Origin: Clostridia bacterium
Lineage (GTDB): Bacteria > Bacillota > Clostridia > Oscillospirales > Acutalibacteraceae
NCBI GenBank assembly: GCA_017531385.1
Contig: JAFXLD010000031.1
Location: 1-36,221, forward strand
Length of the DNA: 36,221 bases
Reading direction: 5' to 3'
Shown: in pieces, positions 7,782 to 15,410 of the stretch
How the letters are laid out: each line of letters starts with the position of its first letter
How positions within the stretch are numbered: position 1 is the first letter of the stretch
Position numbers and translations under genes: made by a program
The notes under the pieces: model-generated
Databases searched by the model: none
Seen by the model: only the letters and a program-made list of their open reading frames with translations
What the model was told of the DNA's origin: nothing

Positions 7782-8390
7782 ATGAACCAAGTAAAAATTG
7801 GAAAATTTATTGCCGAGTGCAGAAAACAGAAACATTTAACGCAAATGCAGTTGGCAGAAAAACTGGGCATCACCGACAAAGCAATATCCAAGTGGGAAAG
7901 AGGCATAGCAATGCCTGATTCTTCGATTATGCTTGAGCTGTGTGATATTCTTTGCATCAGTGTAAATGAATTATTAAGTGGGGAGAAAATTATTATGGAA
8001 AACAGTAATCAGAAAAATGAACAGCTTTTGCTTTATATGGCAAAAGAATTAGAGCAAAAAAACAAAACAGTTTGGAAGTCCATGTGGGTAATCATGATTA
8101 TAAGTATGACAGCTCTGTTTGCAGGTATCTTAATTGCCGCATTTTTGATACCCGAAGGAGTATGGCAACTTGTCACAATTCTTGGGGTTTGCATTGTGTT
8201 TTTGATACCTTGCTTTTATGCATTAAAGCTTGAAGTAAGTGTTGGTGCTTACAAGTGCAAAAATTGCGGTCACAAAATTGTACCTACCTATTCAGAAGCA
8301 CTGTGGGCGATGCATAGAGGAACTACTCGTTACTTAAAGTGTCCTAAATGCAATAAACGAACTTGGTGCAAAAAAGTATTGAAAAAGTAA
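7782..8390 (+). CDS. XRE-type regulator with membrane and zinc-ribbon C-terminus
   Basis: 202 aa; AAAGGAGG lies 6 bases before the ATG. Residues 5-65 are a lambda-repressor-like helix-turn-helix (LTQMQLAEKLGITDKAISKW). Residues 101-123 and 129-150 are two transmembrane helices. The C-terminus has C159-x2-C162 and C187-x2-C190, a zinc ribbon. HTH proteins with membrane anchors occur in Firmicutes as sensors of envelope or metal conditions; the signal and targets are unknown here. Monocistronic. Confidence 0.88.
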   Translation: MNQVKIGKFIAECRKQKHLTQMQLAEKLGITDKAISKWERGIAMPDSSIMLELCDILCISVNELLSGEKIIMENSNQKNEQLLLYMAKELEQKNKTVWKSMWVIMIISMTALFAGILIAAFLIPEGVWQLVTILGVCIVFLIPCFYALKLEVSVGAYKCKNCGHKIVPTYSEALWAMHRGTTRYLKCPKCNKRTWCKKVLKK

Positions 8391-8431
8391 ATTCCAATTT
8401 ATTATATCTGCAATAAATTATGGATAAAAAT

Positions 8432-8469
8432 CAAGCTACTCACTTGATGTGGGTAGCTTGTTGCTTTTG
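8432..8469. terminator. Terminator between convergent genes
   Basis: CAAGCTACTCAC pairs with GTGGGTAGCTTG around TTGAT, followed by TTGCTTTTG. It ends the XRE gene and may also serve the minus-strand glycosidase. Confidence 0.7.
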
Positions 8470-8498
8470 ATAAAATAATTACAAAAACCTTATAAAAA

Positions 8499-10100
8499 TC
8501 AATCAGATACAAAATAAATCGGTTCGTTTGTTATCTTTATGGTTTTTTCGGTTTTTATTTCATTTCCGTACATGTCGTAAGCTGTATAGCTTCCTTCGGG
8601 TGCCGTTGTCTTTGTTGTTTTGCCGAGGCTGTAATAAACTTTTATGGTTTTTCCGTCTTTTGAATATTCATCGATTATAAGGTTTCTTTCATTGGAAATA
8701 TTGCCTTTGAATTCAGCATTGCCGAGGAAACGGATAACCGTTGCATAAGTGATTGCAGCATCATAGGGCTGAAGATATTCATTGAAGAATGCAAAATTGT
8801 TAACATCGTTTTCAGGTGTTACCGTTTTTCTGAATGAGAAAGAAACAAAGCCTTCTGCACCTGTTGAACGTGTATATAACGCCTTGCAGGCAATTGTTGC
8901 CGCATCTGTACCGCCGACACCGCTTTCACTGTTAATACCACCGGTTGTAAGTCCTGCATTGCCCGTAAGTCCAAGCATTACGTTCATATAATCATAGTAA
9001 TTGTCAAGTCCGTCGTGGTTGTGATAACCGAAGTTATTAAGCAGATTTTTATTCATAAGCTCTGCAGATTTCTGATAAAACGGAAGATTAGACTCTTTTT
9101 CGGCTACTGCAAGACCGCCTGAATATACATAATTATCGGGATTCTGATTTTTAAGCACAGTTGCAGTTTTTTCGAGCAATGAGAAATATTCTTCAGGTGT
9201 GCCTTTGAAGAAATACCAGTTAGGCTCGTTCCATATCTCCCATAAGATGTCTGTATTATCTGAATAATGCTCTGCAGATTTTGTAACAAAATCAAGCCAT
9301 ATTTCTTCATTGGGAGGATATGTCCAGCCGGTTGCTTCGTCATAACTGTCTTTATATTTATCGGCAACTGACCATTTACCTGCATTGAAGCCGAGAATCC
9401 AGTTGTATTTCATACCGTGCTCGTTTACTTTGTTTACAAGCCAATCCTGTGCCGCAAAATCAACAGCGCCGAAAGCCTCACTCTGCATTGAGCCCCAGCC
9501 CACACTGTCCTCACGGACAAGATTTACGCCGAGATAATCCGCTGTGTCAAGAATCTTGTTTACAGATTCCGGAGCATCATAATTCGGAACCTGAAAACCT
9601 TCTCCCCAACGATATGCTCTTGTTATATAGGGCTGAATACCGTACCAGAAGTCATCATCAGCCTGCTCATTACGGGGCAAGATGCCGATATTGAAGCTGT
9701 AATTTGTTCTGTCGGTAAGGTCAATGCTTACAGTATAAATGCCGTTTGTTTCGGAAGTAAAACTGAATGTATTGCAGGATTTATCAGTGTCAAAAACAAT
9801 GTATCCACGTTTGTTTATGTCTGCCTGTTCGGATTTTAAACTTACTTTTGCTCGTTTGCCGTCAAGATTTTTGTCACGGCATTCAATTATGACATTGATA
9901 TCTTCTCCGGGCTCAAAAAGATTGCCGTCACCAACAACACCGTAACGAAGAAGACCGTTTGCGCTCTCTCCGTCAACATAAAATGAATCCGGTTCATCTG
10001 TCTGTGTGATAACAATCGTATCATTTGACGGGAACAAGCCGATAAAAAACATGTCAATTGCAAAAAATATTGCCATAAAAAAGGATATAAACTGTGTCAT
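8499..10100 (-). CDS. Secreted GH-A clan glycoside hydrolase
   Basis: 533 aa from the ATG at 10100, which follows GGTGAAAG; an upstream in-frame ATG at 10133 overlaps the promoter -10 box and is unlikely. Residues 1-25 are a signal peptide or N-terminal anchor with a long hydrophobic core. About 45-145 is a beta-sandwich-like domain. The TIM barrel follows: WEIWNEPNW supplies acid/base E292 and GINSESGVGG supplies nucleophile E392. The exact family (GH39-, GH5- or GH30-like) is uncertain. A small beta domain ends the protein. A divergent TetR gene may regulate it. Confidence 0.82.
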   Translation of the reverse strand: MTQFISFFMAIFFAIDMFFIGLFPSNDTIVITQTDEPDSFYVDGESANGLLRYGVVGDGNLFEPGEDINVIIECRDKNLDGKRAKVSLKSEQADINKRGYIVFDTDKSCNTFSFTSETNGIYTVSIDLTDRTNYSFNIGILPRNEQADDDFWYGIQPYITRAYRWGEGFQVPNYDAPESVNKILDTADYLGVNLVREDSVGWGSMQSEAFGAVDFAAQDWLVNKVNEHGMKYNWILGFNAGKWSVADKYKDSYDEATGWTYPPNEEIWLDFVTKSAEHYSDNTDILWEIWNEPNWYFFKGTPEEYFSLLEKTATVLKNQNPDNYVYSGGLAVAEKESNLPFYQKSAELMNKNLLNNFGYHNHDGLDNYYDYMNVMLGLTGNAGLTTGGINSESGVGGTDAATIACKALYTRSTGAEGFVSFSFRKTVTPENDVNNFAFFNEYLQPYDAAITYATVIRFLGNAEFKGNISNERNLIIDEYSKDGKTIKVYYSLGKTTKTTAPEGSYTAYDMYGNEIKTEKTIKITNEPIYFVSD

Positions 10101-10133
10101 AACTTTCACCAGACCTTTTCTTTTTATATACAT

Positions 10134-10162
10134 ATTATACCAAGTGAGAAGTATAATTTCAA
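10134..10162 (-). promoter_or_regulatory. Sigma-A promoter of the secreted glycosidase
   Basis: On the minus strand TTGAAA (10157-10162), 17 bp and TATAAT (10134-10139). Confidence 0.7.
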
Positions 10163-10197
10163 TATTAATAAAAAAACTTATTGGCTTTGAATATTGA

Positions 10198-10230
10198 TTG
10201 TTTTTATTGTTTGTTTATGCTATAATTATA
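10198..10230 (+). promoter_or_regulatory. Promoter and possible operator of the TetR gene
   Basis: TTGTTT (10198-10203), 17 bp and TATAAT (10221-10226). The -10 box lies in a perfect 10-bp palindrome TATAATTATA (10221-10230), a plausible place for autoregulation. The 95 bases between the two divergent promoters would let one repressor control both genes. Confidence 0.5.
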
Positions 10231-10255
10231 CAAATGATAAATCAGGAGGGTTAAT

Positions 10256-10849
10256 ATGAGTGCAAGCGGTGACGATAACAGAAGTGTTCGTTTTACAAAA
10301 ACTCGTATCAGGACGGCTTTTTTTGAGCTGATGCAGACAAAAAATGTTCAGAAAATCACTGTTGCTGAAATTGTAAGAAAAGCAGACATAAGCCGTGCAA
10401 CCTTTTATCTGCACTATACGGATATTTTTGACCTTCTGAAGCAGACAGAAGACGTAATAATAACTCAGGTGCTTGATGAAATTAAAAAATTTGATGAGAG
10501 CACTTATGTCATGGGTGAATTTCCGATTGCAATGCGTGTTTTTGAAGTTTTCAATGCTCATGCAAATGAAATTGAACTTCTCTTAGGGGAAAACGGAGAT
10601 TCAGGTTTTCGTGATAAATTTCAGACTGCTATGAGTAACTATTTTAAGAATCTTCTTTCATTTATTATTCCCGAGTCAGATAATCTTGATAATGTGCTTG
10701 TTTTTCTTGTAAGCGGAGTTCTGAATATGTTTCTGCACAATCTCAAATCTGAAACTCCTGCCGATATAAACACTCTTGCAATGATTGCAAACCGTTATCT
10801 GAGGGCTACAAACAAACTGATAGGTCTTCCTGAAATTGAACCTGATTAA
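10256..10849 (+). CDS. TetR/AcrR-family transcriptional regulator
   Basis: 197 aa. CAGGAGGG precedes the ATG by 6 bases. The N-terminal domain has ITVAEIVRKADISRATFYLHY, a TetR helix-turn-helix; the C-terminal domain is the variable effector-binding part. It is divergent from the secreted glycosidase and convergent with the esterase, so control of one or both is likely. The effector cannot be read from the sequence. Confidence 0.88.
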   Translation: MSASGDDNRSVRFTKTRIRTAFFELMQTKNVQKITVAEIVRKADISRATFYLHYTDIFDLLKQTEDVIITQVLDEIKKFDESTYVMGEFPIAMRVFEVFNAHANEIELLLGENGDSGFRDKFQTAMSNYFKNLLSFIIPESDNLDNVLVFLVSGVLNMFLHNLKSETPADINTLAMIANRYLRATNKLIGLPEIEPD

Positions 10850-11003
10850 GAAAACGGCTTTCGCCGTACACCTGCGGCGACCGTTTTCGATTAGTCCATC
10901 GCCGTGCACGAAGTGCAAATCGGCGGGACATACAATCTTTTTCACTTTATAGGAACGAAGTTTCCTATAAAGTGAAAAAATCGGAGCGTCTGCTCCGATT
11001 TTT
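10850..11003. terminator. Cluster of four hairpins between convergent genes
   Basis: In order: GAAAACGG/CCGTTTTC (10850-10888, with an inner GCCG/CGGC stem), CGCCG/CGGCG (10900-10925) enclosing GCAC/GTGC, an 18-bp perfect stem 10938-10955/10962-10979, and AATCGGAGC/GCTCCGATT (10979-11000) followed by T residues. The last two have A-runs before and T-runs after, so they can end transcription from both sides. Confidence 0.75.
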
Positions 11004-11011
11004 CTTATATC

Positions 11012-12559
11012 TTATTTATTCCACGGTGATACATAGTTTTCGTAAACCGACATACGCTCACCATAGGGGTTATTTACCATTGAGTCTGTTTCGTCAATTA
11101 TAAGAGTTGCTCTGTTGTCCTTATCATACTGTGTCCAGTCTTCGTGAGGACAACCGTATTTTGCAAAGTTACCCCAATATGTTCTCATTCTTGAGCCGAC
11201 CTGCATATCTGTTTCACCGCTGAAGATTTTTGTTTTGATAAGCCCTAAGTCAAGACTTGAATTGAACAGAATGGGTATATCTGTTATATGGAATGCACCG
11301 AGATTTACAAATTTCACAAGTCTCGGCTGATAGTCATAACGATAAGTGTATACATCAGTTGTTTCCGAATAATTATCGGCAAGAGTTGTAAGAGGATATC
11401 TGTACATTCTTTCTGTTCCGAGCTCTATAAATGCCTTTGTTGAGGGGTAACTCATACCCTTTATGACAGCGGATTTGAAACTGTCATCATAGTTGGGTGT
11501 GACAAGATTCTGCACAATGGGAATGAGTGTAAGAGGCGGAATGATAAAGAAGAAAAACAATGATGCTTCATTTTCCGTACAGCCTGCAAGTATTTTTTTG
11601 TCTGTATTTTCTGCCGCAGCCTGAGAGGGATGACACACTAAGAATTCACCGTCAATTACAGGATTGAATGTGCAGTTGATACCGTATTTCAGCGCAACGT
11701 CAACATCAAGTTTGCCGTTCTTTGAAACAAGCTTTTTTGCATCCATTGTTTCAAGCTCCTCTGCTGAGGGATTGCCCATACTGTCAAGCCACATTGAAGC
11801 AACATCCTTTGCCTGTTCGGGAGAATAGAATGAATCACCGCAGGCACTCTGAGAAATGATTTTGCTGAAATAAGGCTTTGCTGTGGGAACGGCAAGAAGT
11901 GCTGTTGCAAGAGCTGCACCTGATGACTGACCGAAAACAGTAACATTTGTCGGGTCACCGCCGAATGAAGCAATGTTTGCATTTACCCATTCAAGAGCAA
12001 AAACAATATCTCTCAATCCGTTGTTTGCCGTTGCACCGGGGATAACATCTCTCAGGTCAAGGAAACCGCAGACATTAAGACGGTAGTTTGCAGAAATAAT
12101 GATACAGCCTGTATCGTTTGCCATTGTTTCCATATCATAATAGCTTTCATTAATACCGCCTGTTGCATATGAACCGCCGTATATCCAGAACATTACTGCA
12201 AGAGGCTCAGAAGATTCTGTGTCGGGAACCCATATGTTGAGCTTTAAAGAATCTTCACTCTGTTTTGATTTGCTGTAGCCTGTCTGAACAGGGTCTTTAG
12301 GCTGTTCTGTTGTATCAAGAACACCATCCCAATTGTCAGGTGCAACGGGAGGAGTAAAGCGGAGAGAGCCTGTTGTTGCCTTTGCATAAGGAACACCGAA
12401 ATAGCATTCACCACCGTTGTAGTTTTTACCTTTTACGGCACCGTATACAGTCTGTGCAACGGGAGCATCATCAACGGTTTCTGCAAAAACAGGCAGAATG
12501 CAGGCAGAGATAATAATCAATGATAAAAATATACATAAGGCCTTTTTTAATGATTTCAT
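11012..12559 (-). CDS. Secreted type-B carboxylesterase
   Basis: 515 aa; AAAGG precedes the ATG. Residues 1-27 form a signal peptide ending in PVFAE. The alpha/beta-hydrolase core includes the oxyanion loop FWIYGGSY, the nucleophile elbow GQSSG with S212 (family usual GESAG), an acid residue in GCTENEAS, and the His in GAFHITDIPILF. The length fits type-B esterases. In a polysaccharide-using neighbourhood, I infer removal of acyl or feruloyl-type groups from plant material, but the substrate is open. It runs convergent to the TetR gene. Confidence 0.9.
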   Translation of the reverse strand: MKSLKKALCIFLSLIIISACILPVFAETVDDAPVAQTVYGAVKGKNYNGGECYFGVPYAKATTGSLRFTPPVAPDNWDGVLDTTEQPKDPVQTGYSKSKQSEDSLKLNIWVPDTESSEPLAVMFWIYGGSYATGGINESYYDMETMANDTGCIIISANYRLNVCGFLDLRDVIPGATANNGLRDIVFALEWVNANIASFGGDPTNVTVFGQSSGAALATALLAVPTAKPYFSKIISQSACGDSFYSPEQAKDVASMWLDSMGNPSAEELETMDAKKLVSKNGKLDVDVALKYGINCTFNPVIDGEFLVCHPSQAAAENTDKKILAGCTENEASLFFFFIIPPLTLIPIVQNLVTPNYDDSFKSAVIKGMSYPSTKAFIELGTERMYRYPLTTLADNYSETTDVYTYRYDYQPRLVKFVNLGAFHITDIPILFNSSLDLGLIKTKIFSGETDMQVGSRMRTYWGNFAKYGCPHEDWTQYDKDNRATLIIDETDSMVNNPYGERMSVYENYVSPWNK

Positions 12560-12581
12560 ACTGACACAACCTTTCTATATT

Positions 12582-12609
12582 ATTATAACTGATTTTAAAA
12601 ATAGTTCAA
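12582..12609 (-). promoter_or_regulatory. Sigma-A promoter of the esterase
   Basis: On the minus strand TTGAAC (12604-12609), a 16-bp spacer and TATAAT (12582-12587), about 25 bases upstream of the start. Confidence 0.6.
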
Positions 12610-12781
12610 TTTTCAATAAATTTCAAACTGTATATTCATGGACATATTGCCCTAATGTGTCTATATTTTTTTTGCAAAAAAACACATAAATCTCATATAT
12701 GTGGGAGTCAATGTGGGATTAAACAAAAAAGTTTTAATAAAGAATTTCACTTATCTATTGATTCGTGAACTTAGTGGCTTA

Positions 12782-12810
12782 TTGAATTTAGTAATGTAAA
12801 GTGATATAAT
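12782..12810 (+). promoter_or_regulatory. Distal promoter of the leader region
   Basis: TTGAAT (12782-12787), 17 bp and TATAAT (12805-12810). Transcription from here would give a leader of about 400 bases before the ECF gene. The stretch 12610-12781 shows no gene I can support. Confidence 0.6.
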
Positions 12811-12869
12811 TTCATTTATAAGAAAAGACCGTTAAAGGTAAAATTGATTTGTGAGTTATAAATTTCGAT

Positions 12870-13064
12870 TTGTCTGGGTGAAAATAAATGAAGTTTTATC
12901 GGGCAAATTAATCCGTAAACGGAGGGGTCGGATGCTGTGATTATCTGTTTGTGAATCGGTGAAACTGCAGGTGCGACAGCAATAATTGCTTCAACATTGA
13001 GGCGAACATGAAACGTGAAAAACTGAGAAAAGCATACAACAGTTGTTAAAACTCAACCGGATAA
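12870..13064 (+). ncRNA. Candidate structured leader RNA, unclassified
   Basis: A 195-nt segment with no plausible ORF is closed by TTGTCTGG (12870-12877) pairing with CCGGATAA (13057-13064), with two G-U pairs. Inner helices: ATCCG/CGGAT (12911-12915, 12929-12933), GCTGT/ACAGC (12934-12938, 12976-12980) enclosing GATT/AATC, and AGCAA/TTGCT (12978-12990). Phrases such as GGTGAAACTGC, CTGAGA and CCGGATAAT recall pieces of cobalamin or TPP riboswitches, but neither core is complete. It precedes a vitamin-type ECF transporter, so a ligand-sensing role is plausible. Confidence 0.4.
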
Positions 13065-13104
13065 TATACAACCACTTGAAATGAATGGGTTATGGTTGTA
13101 TAAT
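13065..13104 (+). promoter_or_regulatory. Proximal promoter inside a 9-bp inverted repeat
   Basis: TTGAAA (13076-13081), 17 bp and TATAAT (13099-13104). The arms TATACAACC (13065-13073) and GGTTGTATA (13094-13102) bracket the -35 box and overlap the -10 box, as an operator would. As RNA, the same repeat could act as a hairpin for transcripts from the distal promoter. Confidence 0.55.
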
Positions 13105-13216
13105 GTGAAACATCGGAATATTGTTTTCTTTCCGCTATAAAAAATTAAATAGTCGAGAATATGTTTGCTTTTTTTTGAGAAATTGGCACATTTTTAAGCA
13201 CAGAAAGGAATTTTCC

Positions 13217-13750
13217 ATGAAAAAACAGAATACTGTTGTAAATCTTACCCTTTCATCGATGTTTCTCGCACTCGCTTATGTTATGCCGTTTCTGACAGGT
13301 CAGGTGCCTCATATCGGTTCAATGCTTTGTCCTATGCACATTCCTGTTATTCTGTGCGGCTTCGTATGCGGTGCTCCGTGGGGATTGATCGTCGGTTTTG
13401 CATCACCTTTGATTCGTTCAGTAACATTGGGAATGCCGACGTTATATCCTGTTGCGGTTGCAATGGCTTTTGAACTTGCAACGTATGGTTTTATAAACGG
13501 AATTCTTTACCGTGTTTTTCCGAAAAAGAACGGTTACATATATTGTTCGCTTATCATCTCTATGGTAATCGGCCGTCTTGTCTGGGGAGCAGTTCAATTT
13601 GTTTGTGCAGGATTTGATGTATCAGGATTCGGATTTGCGGCATTCTGGGCAGGTGCTGTAACTAATGCACTTCCGGGAATCGTTTTGCAGATTGTATTGA
13701 TTCCGGTTGTTATAATACTTTTGGAAAAAGCAAAATTAATAAGAGGTTAA
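13217..13750 (+). CDS. ECF transporter S component (substrate-binding)
   Basis: 177 aa from the ATG after AAAGGAATTTTCC. About six hydrophobic helices. The segment GQVPHIGSMLCPMHIPVIL followed by CGxxxGxxxG and SPLIRS is typical of the integral S component of vitamin-type energy-coupling factor transporters. The A and T subunits are not in this window and are probably shared. The substrate cannot be assigned; the leader and the neighbouring metal-enzyme cluster suggest a cofactor or precursor. The methyltransferase starts 1 base after its stop, so the two genes form an operon. Confidence 0.85.
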   Translation: MKKQNTVVNLTLSSMFLALAYVMPFLTGQVPHIGSMLCPMHIPVILCGFVCGAPWGLIVGFASPLIRSVTLGMPTLYPVAVAMAFELATYGFINGILYRVFPKKNGYIYCSLIISMVIGRLVWGAVQFVCAGFDVSGFGFAAFWAGAVTNALPGIVLQIVLIPVVIILLEKAKLIRG

Positions 13751-13751
13751 A

Positions 13752-14345
13752 ATGAATAAAAAGGATGTCAGGGAATTCTTTGATTCGCTTGCGGATTCAT
13801 GGGATGATAATATGATTAAAAGTCAATGGAAAATTGATAAAATATTTGATATTTCAGAAGTGACACCCGGCAAGAAAATTCTTGATGTTGCTTGTGGTAC
13901 GGGAGTTTTAATTCCGGATTACATTAATAGGAGAGTTTCAAAATGCGTTGCTGTTGATATATCTGAAAAAATGACAGAAATTGCGAAAAGTAAATTCGGT
14001 AAATATAAGAATATTGAATTTTTGTGTGCAGATGCAGAATATGAGAAATTTGAGGATGAATTTGACTGTGTGATTATATATAATGCGTTTCCGCATTTTA
14101 TAAATCCTGTTAAGCTTTTTGAAAATTTGTCAGAGTGTCTTAAACAAGGCGGAAGAATTACGATTGCCCACGGCATGAGCAGAGAAGCGCTTATCAGACA
14201 TCATTCAGGCAGTGCTGAAAAGGTTTCAACCATTCTTCCCGAAGCGGACAGTCTGGCGGAGATGATGAGCACGTATTTTGAAATTGATACAAGAATATCT
14301 GACGACGAGCTCTATATAGTTTCCGGTGAAAAAATTGATATGTAA
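13752..14345 (+). CDS. Class I SAM-dependent methyltransferase
   Basis: 197 aa, UbiE/COQ5-like. Residues 43-52 (ILDVACGTGV) are SAM-binding motif I, followed by VAVDISEKM (motif II), a CADAE acidic loop, and FDCVIIYNAFPHF (motif IV region). The acceptor is unknown. It is translationally coupled to the ECF S component and lies just upstream of the dehydratase-like modules, so it may modify a cofactor or imported compound used there. That link is inferred from position only. Confidence 0.85.
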   Translation: MNKKDVREFFDSLADSWDDNMIKSQWKIDKIFDISEVTPGKKILDVACGTGVLIPDYINRRVSKCVAVDISEKMTEIAKSKFGKYKNIEFLCADAEYEKFEDEFDCVIIYNAFPHFINPVKLFENLSECLKQGGRITIAHGMSREALIRHHSGSAEKVSTILPEADSLAEMMSTYFEIDTRISDDELYIVSGEKIDM

Positions 14346-14359
14346 ATTAAAAAATTGGG

Positions 14360-14390
14360 GCAGCATTGTGTTTTTCAATGCTGCTTTATT
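14360..14390 (+). terminator. Terminator after the ECF-methyltransferase operon
   Basis: GCAGCATTG (14360-14368) pairs with CAATGCTGC (14376-14384), 9 bp with a 7-nt loop, followed by a weak T-tract TTTATT. The remaining 14391-14526 holds nothing I can support. Confidence 0.65.
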
Positions 14391-14526
14391 ACTTATATTC
14401 TGCGTTCTTACTGCGGAAAGTGTTCGGTTTTTTTCACTATTAAAATTATACATTGTCAGAGTTAACAATCAAACCGCATGTTTTTTTATAAACCTGACAA
14501 ATTTTGATTACGAGTCTCTCTTTGTG

Positions 14527-14555
14527 TTGAGATTTTTTTATATGTATGATATTAT
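14527..14555 (+). promoter_or_regulatory. Promoter of module 1
   Basis: TTGAGA (14527-14532), 17 bp and TATTAT (14550-14555), giving a leader of about 90 bases. Confidence 0.55.
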
Positions 14556-14579
14556 GTATAAATAAACGATTTATGCCGC

Positions 14580-14646
14580 AACATCTGACAGATGTTTTTG
14601 TGTGCTTCAATATATTTGATGTTAATTAATACACCTGAAGGTGATG
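14580..14646 (+). promoter_or_regulatory. Small hairpins in the module 1 leader
   Basis: AACATCT/AGATGTT (14580-14596) with a GAC loop is followed by TTT and resembles a short attenuator. Further down, CACC/GGTG around TGAA could partly hide the AAGGTG ribosome binding site of the first gene. Confidence 0.3.
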
Positions 14647-14649
14647 TTT

Positions 14650-15408
14650 ATGTGTACGGAAATCTTTGCCTTTGCAGGAAAAGGCGGAGTAGGAAAAACG
14701 TCTCTTTCCGCTGCGTTTATACGGATATTATCAGAGTATTTCCCTGATAAAAGAATTCTTGCTGTTGATGCCGACCCTGCTGTAGGTCTTTCTATGGCTT
14801 TACAGATTCAACCTGTACTTACACTCGATGATATTCGTATCCGGATTGCAGAAAACATTGAAAGTGGTCAGACCGCACAAGCCATTGAACTTCTGAGTGA
14901 AGCTGAATTCCATTTGCTGGATGCCATTGTTGAAAAAGATAACATTTCATTTCTGGCAATCGGTAGACCTGAAGCTGCCGGATGCTACTGCAAAGTCAAT
15001 GCTTATCTTAAGCAAGTAATCGAAATGCTTTGTGAAAACTATGATTTTGTGGTTATTGACGGTGAGGCAGGAATAGAGCAAATCAATCGCCGTGTGATGG
15101 AAAATATCACTTATCTGGTACTTGTGAGCGATGCAAGTAAAAAAGGCATCAGTGTTATTTCTGTTATTGAAGATGTTGCAAACAAGTTGACATCCTGTAG
15201 AAAAAGCGGTGTTATCTTCAATAGGGTAAGAGGAACATTTAATGCTGATTGTGTTTCAGGTATTCCTCCTGTGCTTTCTGTAATCGGAGAAGATGAAAGC
15301 CAGACAGAAAATGATATGCAGGGAGAAAGTGTCTTCAGCTTACCTGTTGAGTCGCCGTTGTATCAAGGTGCAAAAACGGCACTGTTTTCACTATTGGAGG
15401 AAAACTGA
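14650..15408 (+). CDS. CooC/AcsF-type nickel-insertion ATPase, module 1
   Basis: 252 aa. The ATG at 14650 was chosen because AGGTGATGTTT before it matches GGGTGATGAT before the paralogue at 19591. KGGVGKT (11-17) is the deviant Walker A of MinD/CooC ATPases, VDADPA follows, and G-C112-Y-C114 is the CxC motif that in CooC binds a metal ion at the dimer interface; VVIDGEAGIEQINRR is the family's Walker B region. CooC and AcsF load nickel into CO dehydrogenase and acetyl-CoA synthase; no CODH is present here, so the client is probably a protein of this cluster. It leads an operon of seven genes. Confidence 0.88.
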   Translation: MCTEIFAFAGKGGVGKTSLSAAFIRILSEYFPDKRILAVDADPAVGLSMALQIQPVLTLDDIRIRIAENIESGQTAQAIELLSEAEFHLLDAIVEKDNISFLAIGRPEAAGCYCKVNAYLKQVIEMLCENYDFVVIDGEAGIEQINRRVMENITYLVLVSDASKKGISVISVIEDVANKLTSCRKSGVIFNRVRGTFNADCVSGIPPVLSVIGEDESQTENDMQGESVFSLPVESPLYQGAKTALFSLLEEN

Positions 15409-15410
15409 CC

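Noticed and set aside
10101-10133. ATG at 10133 as the start of the secreted glycosidase
   Set aside because: It overlaps the -10 box of the promoter; the ATG at 10100 follows a ribosome binding site and directly starts the signal peptide.
12970-13040. A group II intron 5' end (GTGCGAC)
   Set aside because: Only the first seven bases fit; there is no domain V and no intron-encoded protein downstream.
12940-13064. A canonical cobalamin riboswitch
   Set aside because: GGTGAAACTGC fits part of the conserved core, but the B12-box with the GCCACTG segment and the closing ACCTGCC part are missing.
13015-13064. A TPP riboswitch
   Set aside because: CTGAGA and CCGGATAAT are present, but the P5 partner and the GGGG-GC 5' half are not found, and CCGGATAA is better explained as the 3' arm of the closing stem.
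13121-13216. TTG at 13121 as the start of the ECF S component
   Set aside because: The extra residues are hydrophilic and the ATG at 13217 has a proper ribosome binding site.
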